Source: Firmicutes bacterium CAG:534 (GTDB lineage Bacteria; Bacillota; Clostridia; Lachnospirales; Lachnospiraceae). From it: DNA of 64,000 nucleotides. Made by a program: the position numbers and the translations under genes. Each line of letters begins with the position of its first letter. The first letter of the stretch is position 1. The stretch covers positions 162,391-226,390 of the forward strand of contig FR894562.1 in the NCBI GenBank assembly GCA_000436115.1, in the 5' to 3' direction. Under the pieces are notes generated by a model, which saw only the letters and a program-made list of their open reading frames with translations, was not told the DNA's origin and ran no database searches. This document shows positions 28,013 through 36,627 of this stretch, in pieces.

Positions 28013-28936
28013 GTGAAGGGAGTTGTGGTAGACGGAGCGACCAGTATGCTGGGGCTTGCGCTTATTCACGAATGCCTGGACAGGAACATCCCTGTTTTGG
28101 CAATATGCAGAGCGGACTCTGCCAGGCTGGATGTCATACCCCAGGAAGAAACGATCGAGATCATCAGATGCGACCAGGGGGAATTTGCGGGCTTAAATCC
28201 TGCTGTCCGTGCAGACTATGATGTGTATTATCACTTTGCGTGGGGGCATACGAAGCAGGAGGAGAGAAGAAAGGTATCCTGCCAGGAACAAAATATAAAA
28301 TATACGATCGACGCCATAAATTTGGCAAAAAGACTGGGATGCAGCCGGTTTGTAGGGGCAGGATCCCAGGCAGAGTATGGACGGGTTTCCGGAATGATCG
28401 GGCCTGATACACAGGTGAATCCGGAGGTGGCTTACGGAATTGCAAAATATGCTGCCGGGAAAATGGCCTTTATAGAGTGCGAAAGTCTGCAAATGGAATG
28501 TATATGGACCAGAACCTTCAGCGTATATGGCATCAATGACAATAGAACGACCATGGTCATGTACGCCATAGATAAACTCTTAAAGGGAGAAAAACCGGTT
28601 TTTACGAAGGCGGAACAAACCTGGGATTATCTTTACAGCAAGGATGCAGGCAAAGCGTTCTTCCTGATTGGGGAAAAAGGAATCAGCGGAAAAACCTACT
28701 GCATAGGGAAGGGTGAAAGCAGACCGCTTGTGGATTACATTTATGCATTGCGGGATGCCATTGAGCCATCCCTTGCGCTGGGAATCGGAGAGGTGCCATA
28801 CTCACCGCTTCAGGTCATGAACCTGCAGGTCGATATCAGTCATCTGCGTGAAGACACCGGCTTTACCCCGCAATATTCCTTTGAGGAAGGGATCAGGGAA
28901 ACAATATCCTGGTATCAGGAGCGTTATCTGAGATAA
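28013..28936 (+). CDS. NAD(P)-dependent sugar epimerase/dehydratase (extended SDR)
   Basis: 307 residues with a GTG start at 28013 behind a strong GGAGGAAG site. The nucleotide loop is GATSMLG (8-14), and the active site has GSQAEYG (117-123) with Ser118 and YGIAK (Tyr141, Lys145). The length fits extended SDRs such as NDP-sugar epimerases, reductases or dehydratases. It sits between two homologous aldolase genes, so its substrate is probably a precursor or product of that pathway rather than a standard dTDP-sugar. The exact reaction is not assignable. Confidence 0.82.
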   Translation: MKGVVVDGATSMLGLALIHECLDRNIPVLAICRADSARLDVIPQEETIEIIRCDQGEFAGLNPAVRADYDVYYHFAWGHTKQEERRKVSCQEQNIKYTIDAINLAKRLGCSRFVGAGSQAEYGRVSGMIGPDTQVNPEVAYGIAKYAAGKMAFIECESLQMECIWTRTFSVYGINDNRTTMVMYAIDKLLKGEKPVFTKAEQTWDYLYSKDAGKAFFLIGEKGISGKTYCIGKGESRPLVDYIYALRDAIEPSLALGIGEVPYSPLQVMNLQVDISHLREDTGFTPQYSFEEGIRETISWYQERYLR

Positions 28937-28950
28937 CAGAAGGGAGAAAT

Positions 28951-30528
28951 ATGCCTAATATAAAATTACTGGATTGTACACTTCGTGATGGCGGATATAT
29001 TAATGACTGGAAATTTGGCTACCATACGATCAGGGATATTATTAAAAAGCTTGTGGAATCACAGGTGGATTATGTGGAAGTCGGGTTTTTGCGAAACTGT
29101 AAGTATGAACCAGGAACGGCGGTTTTTAATAATTGTGCCGAAATCAGGAATATTTTACCTGAAAATAAAGGAAATACCATGTTTACCGCCATGGCGCTCC
29201 ATAATAAGTATGATCTGGATCAGCTTGAGGATTATGACGGGAAGACCATCGATGCGCTCAGGATCACTTTCCATGATTACGATATAGAAGAGGGACTGGC
29301 CTATATCGAAAGGGCGATCAATAAAGGGTATAAGGTTTTTGCAAATCCGATTAACATTATGGGGTATTCAGATGAAATGATCCTGAAGCTGTTAAAGCGT
29401 ATAAATGAGATCAAGCCCTATGCGTTTTCTATTGTGGATACATTTGGATCTATGATGAAGGAGGATCTGATGAGGATCTACTCCATGGTGGAACATAACC
29501 TTGACAAGTCTATTGTGATCGGCCTCCATTTACATGAAAATCTTGCATTATCCTTTTCACTGGCACAGGATTTTATTTCCATGAAAGCAAGCGGGAGAAA
29601 CTGTGTGATCGACGCTTCCATGCTTGGAATGGGGAGAGCTCCGGGTAATCTCTGCATGGAACTGATCATGGATTACATGAATAAAATGCAGGGTGCAGTT
29701 TACAACGTAAATCCGGTGTTTGATGGAATTGACGATCATATTGCAAAGCTCAAGCAGATTGAGCCATGGGGATATAATACCGCCTACGCATTGTCTGCAA
29801 AGTTCAATCTGCACAGAAACTATGCGGAGTTTCTTCTGGGAAAGGGGAGGCTTAGGGCAAAGCAGATCAATCAGATCCTGGCAAGCATTGAAAAAGATAA
29901 GAAAACAGCATATGACGAAGCATATATTGAAGAATTATACCAAAATTTCCAAAATCATGCTGTTGATGACAAAGAGCTTATGGGAGAACTGGAAAACGAA
30001 TTTGGCCCAAGACCTATTCTGATCATTGCGCCTGGCGCATCCATTATGACGCAGCAAAAGGTAATTGAGGAATACATTAAAAAAGAGCAGCCTGTGATCA
30101 TTTCCGCAAATTTTGTATCGGAAGAATATGATCCGGATTATATTTTCTGTTCAAACGCCATGCGTTATGAGGCGATTAAGGACAGAAAAGGAAAGAGTAA
30201 TGTACTCCTGACCTCTAATCTGATGGACGTGGCAGCGCAGGGGGATCAGATACTGAATTATTCGGAGCTTAGCTTTGATGAACTGGGAACCTGCGATAAT
30301 TGTGTGATCATGCTACTTAAAATGCTGATCAGATTGGATATAAAAAGTGTTGCCATAGCGGGTTTTGACGGTTACAAAGAGGAAGGGAAGAATTATGTCC
30401 ATTCCTATATGGCAAGCCAGCACACAAAAGGGAAAAAGGAAAATATAAAACTGACAAAATATGTTGCGGAATTAAAGAAAAAGATAGAAATGATCTTCCT
30501 GACAGAGTCTGTTTATGACATGGAGTGA
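28951..30528 (+). CDS. HMGL-like (DRE-TIM) aldolase with extra C-terminal Rossmann-like domain, copy 2
   Basis: 525 residues, same two-domain plan as the protein at 26398. The barrel has LLDCTLRDGG (6-15; Arg12, Asp13), HLH metal site (His193, His195) and GMGRAPGN (226-233). The C-terminal domain has IIAPGAS (358-364), FCSNAMRY (399-406) and IAGFDGY (469-475). All expected metal and catalytic positions are retained in both copies, so neither looks degenerate. They differ most in residues 45-120, near the expected aldehyde pocket, suggesting two substrates or two successive steps, or a heteromer. It is followed 15 bases later by the KdsC-like gene. Confidence 0.82.
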   Translation: MPNIKLLDCTLRDGGYINDWKFGYHTIRDIIKKLVESQVDYVEVGFLRNCKYEPGTAVFNNCAEIRNILPENKGNTMFTAMALHNKYDLDQLEDYDGKTIDALRITFHDYDIEEGLAYIERAINKGYKVFANPINIMGYSDEMILKLLKRINEIKPYAFSIVDTFGSMMKEDLMRIYSMVEHNLDKSIVIGLHLHENLALSFSLAQDFISMKASGRNCVIDASMLGMGRAPGNLCMELIMDYMNKMQGAVYNVNPVFDGIDDHIAKLKQIEPWGYNTAYALSAKFNLHRNYAEFLLGKGRLRAKQINQILASIEKDKKTAYDEAYIEELYQNFQNHAVDDKELMGELENEFGPRPILIIAPGASIMTQQKVIEEYIKKEQPVIISANFVSEEYDPDYIFCSNAMRYEAIKDRKGKSNVLLTSNLMDVAAQGDQILNYSELSFDELGTCDNCVIMLLKMLIRLDIKSVAIAGFDGYKEEGKNYVHSYMASQHTKGKKENIKLTKYVAELKKKIEMIFLTESVYDME

Positions 30529-30543
30529 TGCAAGAGGTTTAAA

Positions 30544-31071
30544 ATGGAAAAGAAGGAATTATCGAAAATAAAATATCTTGTGATTGATGTGGACGGAACC
30601 ATGACGGACGCCGGGATTTACTATGATGAAAACGGAAATGAACTGAAAAAGTTTTGTACAAAAGATGCCGCCGGTTTCTTTGCAGCCAGGCAGGCCGGGA
30701 TAAAAATAATGGTTCTGACCGGAAGGGAATGCGCTGCAACAACGAGAAGAATGAAGGAGATGAAGGTTGATTATCTGATTCAAAATGTTAAGGACAAAAT
30801 CGCCTATCTGGAAGAATTTATTCAGAAGGAAAAAATTTCATTTGAACAGATCGGATACCTTGGGGATGATCTGAATGACCTTGCAGGAATGAAAAGAGCC
30901 GGTTTTTCAGGCTGCCCGGCTGATGCATGTGAAGAGGTCATACAGGCGGCAGATTATGTATCTGACGTTAAGGGAGGATATGGCGCAGTACGCGACATCA
31001 TTTCCTATTTGCTGAAAGAACGGGGAGAGTGGAAAGGCCTCATAGAAAAAATATACGGAAGCGGGACATGA
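30544..31071 (+). CDS. KdsC-like HAD phosphatase (sugar-acid phosphate phosphatase)
   Basis: 175 residues, the usual KdsC length with no cap domain. Motif I DVDGTMTD (15-22) has the nucleophile Asp15 and acid Asp17; TGRE (59-62), VKDK with Lys85, and GDDLND (107-112) complete the HAD set, and GGYGAVRDI (144-152) matches the KdsC C-terminal loop. KdsC removes phosphate from Kdo-8-phosphate; related enzymes act on KDN- or Neu5Ac-9-phosphate. In this operon it would dephosphorylate the aldol product before CMP activation. No KdsA is present. Confidence 0.9.
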   Translation: MEKKELSKIKYLVIDVDGTMTDAGIYYDENGNELKKFCTKDAAGFFAARQAGIKIMVLTGRECAATTRRMKEMKVDYLIQNVKDKIAYLEEFIQKEKISFEQIGYLGDDLNDLAGMKRAGFSGCPADACEEVIQAADYVSDVKGGYGAVRDIISYLLKERGEWKGLIEKIYGSGT

Positions 31072-31085
31072 GGAAAGGGAAAATA

Positions 31086-32165
31086 ATGCTGCAGAGGATG
31101 AATGTTTATATCACAACAGGAAAACAAAACCTGAAATATGCCTATGTTGCCATAAAATCATTGTTCATGAACAATCAGGAACGCGAAATTTTTCTCTATG
31201 TTGTTTCAGAGGATCTGACGCAGGAGGACATGCATCATGAACAGAAGCTTGCGGAGCAGTATGGAAATCACATTATCATTCTGCGGTTTGACGAAGAGAT
31301 AGCGGCAAAATATATTCACATCGATAAGGGTTATCATTGGCCCATTGGTACGATGTCCAGCTATTGGCTGTTTCACGAACTGCTTCCGGAGGATGTGGAC
31401 AGGATCATTGTGATAGAGTCAGACACGGTAATCGTTGGAAACCTGTCGGAAATATATGATATTGATTTTGAAGAAAACTATGCGGTTTGTCCGGGACCGG
31501 AGCATAAACCTCAAAACCACAGAGACTTTATGCAGAAAGCAGGAGGAGACTGCCTGACGTTTGTTCTCTCCCTGTACAATGTTTCAAAGATACGAAATGA
31601 TTTTTCCCTAAAGGATATTTTGGACACTGATGAAAAAGTAAAGAAACTGGCCGGATTTTCTCAAATGGAATTTACATTTGGCCTGCTGTTTAAGGATCGC
31701 ATTAAGTATGTTCCGGGAGAAATTTCCTGTATTGATGAAAATGAGCGTTATATGGAAGAGCTCGGCATAGATTATGTCATGCAGTGTGAAAAGACAGCAA
31801 AGATCATACATTTTTCGTCTTATAGCGATTACGGGAAGCCGTGGAACCCGGTCAGCATCATGCCAGGCTACCTGATCTGGTGGGAATATGCCAAGGAAAG
31901 TCCTTATTTCAAAGAATACTTTCAAAAACAATGGGAAATATACGCAAAAACAAGGGAGAAAGCAAAGGATTTAGAAAAAAATATTACCTATAGAAACATC
32001 TTGCTTTGCACAATGGCTATTGCAGCAGTATTTCTGCTGATTTACTGGGGCGTGCAGGGATATTTTATGAAAGGGCTGTTTTCTGTGCTTGCAGCGTTAG
32101 GCATAGGGGCTGCCACCAGTCTTCTGCTTAGAAAAGGAATGATATGGATACAAAAAAAGAGGTGA
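31086..32165 (+). CDS. Glycosyltransferase family 8-like with C-terminal membrane helices
   Basis: 359 residues from the ATG at 31086 (GGAAAGGG site); an ATG at 31068 in ATGA overlap with the phosphatase gene is a possible alternative. The protein begins NVYITTGKQNLKYAYVAIKSL and has IIVIESDTVIVGNL, in which ESD (111-113) replaces the usual DxD of GT8. The QMEFTFG block stands where most GT8 proteins have DQ-x-x-x-N. The last 60 residues (~299-359) hold two hydrophobic helices and a basic tail, a membrane anchor unusual for the family. It is probably a transferase; the altered metal motif makes the activity uncertain. Confidence 0.7.
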   Translation: MLQRMNVYITTGKQNLKYAYVAIKSLFMNNQEREIFLYVVSEDLTQEDMHHEQKLAEQYGNHIIILRFDEEIAAKYIHIDKGYHWPIGTMSSYWLFHELLPEDVDRIIVIESDTVIVGNLSEIYDIDFEENYAVCPGPEHKPQNHRDFMQKAGGDCLTFVLSLYNVSKIRNDFSLKDILDTDEKVKKLAGFSQMEFTFGLLFKDRIKYVPGEISCIDENERYMEELGIDYVMQCEKTAKIIHFSSYSDYGKPWNPVSIMPGYLIWWEYAKESPYFKEYFQKQWEIYAKTREKAKDLEKNITYRNILLCTMAIAAVFLLIYWGVQGYFMKGLFSVLAALGIGAATSLLLRKGMIWIQKKR

Positions 32166-33397
32166 AAAAAACGCGGCCAATGCGTGTTTTTATTGCAGTG
32201 CCATCCTATTGGCCGTCACAGGATGGAGTGGCCAACATTACGGGGTATCTCGCGGAAGGCTTAGCAAGACGGGGACATGAGATTCTTGTTTTTACAAGCG
32301 CAGGGAACGGCGGACTGCAGGAGCTTCCGTACCAGGAAAGGCATGAAGGCGTTCTGATCGAACGAATGAGAGTTTTTGTAAGGTGGCCGCTTGTCCTGAG
32401 GGGACGTGACAGGAAAAGCACGAAAGGGTTTTATAGGAGAAGGATCGCTTCCTTTGCGCCGGATGTATTGATCGTGGTCTGTTCACAGACCTGGACAATG
32501 GATTGGCTGCATTCCGGACTGGATAAGATAAAATGTCCGAAGGTTTTTTATTCCCACGGATATTCAAATCTGAAGGAAACCTATCGTATAGGAGAAATGC
32601 TCCGGAAAAGAAATGTTCTGGGAGCTGCCGAACAATATTTGTGCAAAAGATATTATAAAAATCTGTATCATGATATTTCAAAGTATGATCTGGCCATTTA
32701 TTTATCCAAGCAAAGCAATGCTGCGGAATATGCCAGAGAGCATATGCTGATAAACGGAAAAGTTCTGGAGAACGCCATTGATGATGCTTTTTTTTCCGGG
32801 GATATGAAGCATGAGTACAGCAGCGAGCCGGGCAACAAAATAAGGTTTTTATTTGTGGCAAATTATGGAGAAAATAAAAACCAGGAGATGCTCATCAGGG
32901 CATATGCAAAAGCAGGGATAGATAAAAGTGAATTGATATTTGCAGGCTTTGAAAAGAACCCTTATTATGAAAAGCTGGAAAAGCTGTCAGAGGAATGTCT
33001 GAAGGATCAGGAGAAAAAGAAGATTGTACTGAATGCACATTTAAAACGGGAAGAAATTCTGGATCTGTACCGCACGGCAGATGTCTTTGTATGTTCCAGC
33101 AAATCTGAAACATGGTCTATCGTTGCTCATGAAGCGGCGGCAGCGGCTATGCCGATCATAAGTACGGACGTAGGAGTTTATGGAGAAATTGAGGGCGCCT
33201 TTATCGTTCAGAATGAAGAAGAAATGCAGGAAGCAATGGAAAAACTGTATTACAGTTTTGAAGAGAGAAAGAGGCGCGGAGAAGCAGCATACAGGTGGTT
33301 ATGTACAAAAGGGTGCAGAATAGAAGACAAAGTGGATTGGCTTGAGAAGGAACTGCTTGCACTTAGAGAGAGGCGGAAGGAAGTTGGAGAAAATTAG
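32144..33397 (+). CDS. Glycosyltransferase family 4
   Basis: 417 residues, GT-B fold. The N-terminal FIAVPSYWPSQDGVANITGYLAE gives the acceptor-side loop; the C-terminal half has LFVANYGENKNQEML and CSSKSETWSIVAHEAAAA with the paired Glu residues of GT4. The ATG at 32144 (AAAGGAATG upstream) overlaps the previous gene by 22 bases; an ATG at 32180 has no well-spaced site. It is cytoplasmic; donor unknown. It also overlaps the next gene, whose start is an internal TTG. Confidence 0.88.
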   Translation: MDTKKEVKKTRPMRVFIAVPSYWPSQDGVANITGYLAEGLARRGHEILVFTSAGNGGLQELPYQERHEGVLIERMRVFVRWPLVLRGRDRKSTKGFYRRRIASFAPDVLIVVCSQTWTMDWLHSGLDKIKCPKVFYSHGYSNLKETYRIGEMLRKRNVLGAAEQYLCKRYYKNLYHDISKYDLAIYLSKQSNAAEYAREHMLINGKVLENAIDDAFFSGDMKHEYSSEPGNKIRFLFVANYGENKNQEMLIRAYAKAGIDKSELIFAGFEKNPYYEKLEKLSEECLKDQEKKKIVLNAHLKREEILDLYRTADVFVCSSKSETWSIVAHEAAAAAMPIISTDVGVYGEIEGAFIVQNEEEMQEAMEKLYYSFEERKRRGEAAYRWLCTKGCRIEDKVDWLEKELLALRERRKEVGEN

Positions 33398-34433
33398 TTT
33401 TATCGATCTGTTAAAGGTTCTCAATAGATGCCGGATACATCGGAGGGAGCCTGAGTTTATAGATCATGTTCTGAATGCATATCGCAATCCTGATTATCTT
33501 CATCTGGAAACAAGAGGGGACGAATATGCAGGACAAACAATTTACCATGTAGATGAACAGGGAAACGGCGTTGGTTTTTTTGCGGAGCTTGGCGTAACTC
33601 TTATTAAATTGTATTTTGCAGATGAAAGAGGATTTGTCCCTTATGTATCCTGGGGGGAAAATTATCTGTATTATGAACCGGACGGAGTTGCGGGAGAGAA
33701 AAATGCATTTTTATACTATTTCGCTCCGGCTTCCCATGTGACCGGGATCGAGCATGCCAGACATGTGGTAAGATCGGAAATGCGTCATTATGAGCAGGTG
33801 AAGGCTTTGTTTGGGGCGGTCAGCTATGATGTGTCGGAAGAGTATATAGATGCTATGGCACAGATACTTGAAAAATATATCCGTTACAATGACAGGACGC
33901 TTTCCTATCTTCAGAAGCAGCATCACGAGCTCCTTGGAGAGAAAAGAACGCTGGGCGTTCATTACCGGGGAACGGATTTCCGGAAGCAATATAATAACCA
34001 TCCGGTTGCTGTAAAAATAGAGCAGGCCCTGGAGATGGCAGAAAAGACTTTGACCGAAGGGGGATATGAGCAGATCTTCCTTGCAACGGACGAAAACAGC
34101 GCCGTACAAAGCTTTAAAGAACGGTTTGGAGACCGGGTTAAGACGTATGCAGATACCTATCGGGATGAGGATGGGGATGATTCTATTGCATTCAGCAGCT
34201 CCGACCGAAGGATGCATAAGTATTTACTGGGACTTGAAGTCCTCAGGGATGAATACACGCTGACACAGTGTGATGGACTGGTATGCGGATATTCCAATGT
34301 AACCTTTATGGCAAGGATTATGAGGAGAGCATGGAATAAAAAAGAATTTGATGATTATGTGCTGATCAATAATGGGATATATCATAATAACAACAATTTC
34401 TGGGAAAGCGGACATGGAAAACCCGGGAAGTAA
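33384..34433 (+). CDS. O-fucosyltransferase-like transferase, paralog 3
   Basis: 349 residues from a TTG at 33384, nine bases after GAGGCGG; the start is uncertain because no ATG lies nearby and the frame continues back to a TTG at 33342 inside the previous gene. Shared family blocks are AGEKNAFLYYF (103-113), HYRGTDF (193-199) and HKYLLGLEVLRD followed by CGYSNVT. It is most similar in block order to the protein at 21427. The RGTD loop suggests a GDP-fucose-type donor. The tail ends with an Asn-rich segment not seen in the paralogs. Confidence 0.63.
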   Translation: MEKISFIDLLKVLNRCRIHRREPEFIDHVLNAYRNPDYLHLETRGDEYAGQTIYHVDEQGNGVGFFAELGVTLIKLYFADERGFVPYVSWGENYLYYEPDGVAGEKNAFLYYFAPASHVTGIEHARHVVRSEMRHYEQVKALFGAVSYDVSEEYIDAMAQILEKYIRYNDRTLSYLQKQHHELLGEKRTLGVHYRGTDFRKQYNNHPVAVKIEQALEMAEKTLTEGGYEQIFLATDENSAVQSFKERFGDRVKTYADTYRDEDGDDSIAFSSSDRRMHKYLLGLEVLRDEYTLTQCDGLVCGYSNVTFMARIMRRAWNKKEFDDYVLINNGIYHNNNNFWESGHGKPGK

Positions 34434-34440
34434 GGTTGTG

Positions 34441-34469
34441 TTTTCCTATATAATCATGTAAAATATAAT
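34441..34469 (+). promoter_or_regulatory. Possible weak promoter before the aminotransferase gene
   Basis: The 77-base gap 34434-34510 is A+T-rich and contains a perfect TATAAT (34464-34469) with a poor -35 (TTTTCC, 34441-34446) 17 bases upstream. A second TATAAT is at 34449-34454. No terminator is seen between the genes, so this would be an internal promoter at most. Confidence 0.3.
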
Positions 34470-34510
34470 AATTGGGAATTTGCAGATATAATGCAGAAAT
34501 GGAGAGCAGT

Positions 34511-35608
34511 ATGAATGTACCTTTTGTTTCCTTTAGACCGTTAGAGGCAGAATTGCATGATGAATTGGAGGCGGCATTTCACAGAGTGCTTGCAAGCAGC
34601 TGGTATATAGAGGGAGAAGAAGGAAAAAGCTTTGAAAAAGAATTTGCCGAGTATCTTCATGTGAACCATTGCATAGGATGCGGAAATGGGCTGGACGCGC
34701 TTTTTATTATTTTGAAAGCCTATGGAATAGGAAGCGGCGACGAGGTTTTGATCCCATCTAATACATTTATTGCAACTGCCCTTGCAGTCAGCAGAACCGG
34801 TGCAATACCGGTTATGGTAGAGCCGGATCTGGAGACTTATCTTATTGATCCGGACAAAATAGAAGAAAAAATAACCCCAAAGACGAAAGCTGTGATTGCT
34901 GTCCACCTGTATGGACAGGCAGCTGATATGGATCCCATAAACGAAATTGCAAAGAAGCACGGTCTGAAAGTGATTGAGGATGCGGCTCAGGCGCATGGAG
35001 CTATGTATAAGGGGAAAAGGGCTGGAAGCCTGGGAGACGCGGCTGGCTTCAGCTTTTATCCGGGGAAAAATCTGGGAGCCCTGGGGGATGCCGGCTGTAT
35101 TGCAACGAATGATGCAGAGCTGGAACAAAGGGCAAGAGCTTTGGTGAATTATGGATCTGATTATAAATATCACCATATTTATCAGGGTTACAATACCAGG
35201 TTAGATGAAATTCAGGCGGCCTTTTTAAGAGCAAAGCTGAAAACCCTTGACAAGGTAAATGAGGACCGCAGGAAAACTGCGGCAAAATATATGAGTGGAA
35301 TCAAGAATCCTGCTATTGCGTTACCTGTGGTAAAAAGCTATGGGGAACCTGTTTGGCATATCTTTGCGGTCAGAACTGAAAAAAGGGATGAACTTTCCGC
35401 TTATCTAAAAGAAAAGGGGATCGGCGTTAATATTCATTATCCCATTGCGATCCATGAGCAGAAAGCCTATGAGGATCTGGGGATACCAAGCGGATCCTTG
35501 CCGATCAGTGAGGAAATCAGCGCAACAGAGCTGAGTTTACCGATGTATTATGGAATGAAAGCTGAGGCTGATTATGTGATAGAACAGCTTAACAACTGGA
35601 AGGCTTAG
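34511..35608 (+). CDS. fdtB: DegT/DnrJ/EryC1 PLP aminotransferase, FdtB/QdtB-like (3-amino sugar)
   Basis: 365 residues from the ATG at 34511 (GGAGAGCAGT upstream); the frame extends to 34472 but without a ribosome site. The PLP lysine is Lys186 in [15 protein letters not shown], and EDAAQAHGA (156-164) supplies the Asp that contacts the pyridine ring. FdtB/QdtB enzymes convert dTDP-3-keto-6-deoxyhexose to dTDP-3-amino-3,6-dideoxyhexose with glutamate. A matching 3,4-ketoisomerase is at 37581 and a hexapeptide acetyltransferase at 41120, so the set fits dTDP-Fuc3NAc or dTDP-Qui3NAc. RmlA and RmlB, needed first, must lie elsewhere. Confidence 0.87.
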   Translation: MNVPFVSFRPLEAELHDELEAAFHRVLASSWYIEGEEGKSFEKEFAEYLHVNHCIGCGNGLDALFIILKAYGIGSGDEVLIPSNTFIATALAVSRTGAIPVMVEPDLETYLIDPDKIEEKITPKTKAVIAVHLYGQAADMDPINEIAKKHGLKVIEDAAQAHGAMYKGKRAGSLGDAAGFSFYPGKNLGALGDAGCIATNDAELEQRARALVNYGSDYKYHHIYQGYNTRLDEIQAAFLRAKLKTLDKVNEDRRKTAAKYMSGIKNPAIALPVVKSYGEPVWHIFAVRTEKRDELSAYLKEKGIGVNIHYPIAIHEQKAYEDLGIPSGSLPISEEISATELSLPMYYGMKAEADYVIEQLNNWKA

Positions 35609-35616
35609 GGTAAAAA

Positions 35617-36606
35617 ATGTTCGAGAATACCAGACTATACCATGCAGCAGCATTACTTTGGAGAAAAACCCTGTTAAAGTGGTTCCGGGCACTGAAAAAA
35701 CGGAAAGAAGAAAAATACTGGTCAGAGCGCATGGTTCATAGAGGAAGGGAAAATAAGGATAAGACCTTTTATATTGTCAGAAGAAGAGACATGTACTGCG
35801 GCATATGTTCCCACATCCTGTCTGCCCTGGCACATATTGATGAAGAGACGGCAAAGGGAAGGATCCCTGTCGTAGATCTGCAGAATAGCTTTAACATTTA
35901 CCTGACACCGGAGCAGGTTGGCAAGGTGAATGCATGGGAATATTATTTTAAGCAGCCTATGGGCTATTCGCTGGAAGACGTTAAAAAAAGCAAAAATGTG
36001 ATCATCGGATCCTATCAAATACCGCTTATTTTCAGTTTTTGGAATGAAGATACGCTGGCAGGAAAGACGGGAGAGCTGCAGCATTGGCGGGAACTGGCGC
36101 AAAAGTATCTTGTGTTAAGCGACGACGCCAGAAAGAGTATTGAGGAAGCAAGGAGCAGATTGTTTGGAGAGGGAGAGAAGATCCTTGGTGTAAAGTGCAG
36201 AGGCACAGACTACACCAATGGAAAGCCCAAGGGACATCCGATCCAGCCAACACCTGCGCAGGCGCTTCAAAAGGCGGAAGAGATCTATCGTGAGCATCAT
36301 TGCACAAAGGTTTTCCTGGCCACGGAAGATGAGGCTTTTTATACGGTTTTTAAAGAAAGATTCGGTGAGAACCTGATTGTAAATAAATCAGATTATGTGA
36401 CCTATCAGGGTGGTTCTATGGGAGAAGAGGAATACAACCATAGTGCAGAGCGCAGAGAGGCGGGGATGGAATACCTGATCTCGACTTACCTGCTTTCGCA
36501 GTGCCAGTGCTTATGCGCCGGCTGCGTATCGGGAACAGCTGTGGCGCTTATCCTGTCAAAGGGTTATGAATATTCGTATTTCTTTTGCCTTGGATTATAT
36601 GACTAA
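35617..36606 (+). CDS. O-fucosyltransferase-like transferase, paralog 4
   Basis: 329 residues. Shared blocks with the protein at 8300 are GKVNAWEYYFKQPMGYSL (102-119), CRGTDY (194-199) followed by KGHPIQPTP, EYLISTYLLSQC, and the ending GYEYSYFFCLGLYD. This pair therefore forms one subgroup and 21427/33384 another. The N-terminal ~45 residues are strongly basic and may hold the protein at the membrane surface. Start ATG at 35617, eight bases after the aminotransferase stop. A GDP-fucose-like donor is inferred from the RGTD loop. Confidence 0.65.
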   Translation: MFENTRLYHAAALLWRKTLLKWFRALKKRKEEKYWSERMVHRGRENKDKTFYIVRRRDMYCGICSHILSALAHIDEETAKGRIPVVDLQNSFNIYLTPEQVGKVNAWEYYFKQPMGYSLEDVKKSKNVIIGSYQIPLIFSFWNEDTLAGKTGELQHWRELAQKYLVLSDDARKSIEEARSRLFGEGEKILGVKCRGTDYTNGKPKGHPIQPTPAQALQKAEEIYREHHCTKVFLATEDEAFYTVFKERFGENLIVNKSDYVTYQGGSMGEEEYNHSAERREAGMEYLISTYLLSQCQCLCAGCVSGTAVALILSKGYEYSYFFCLGLYD

Positions 36607-36627
36607 GGAATAACAGTGAGGATCAAT

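Noticed and set aside
19106..31071. A classical sialic acid (NeuC-NeuB-NeuA) pathway
   Set aside because: The epimerase has WecB/MnaA motifs and no NeuB synthase is present anywhere in the window, so the NeuA-like enzyme probably serves another sugar.
34541..35176. 211-codon open frame on the minus strand
   Set aside because: Opposite the FdtB-like aminotransferase, whose PLP motifs are intact; the antisense frame is an accident of codon composition.
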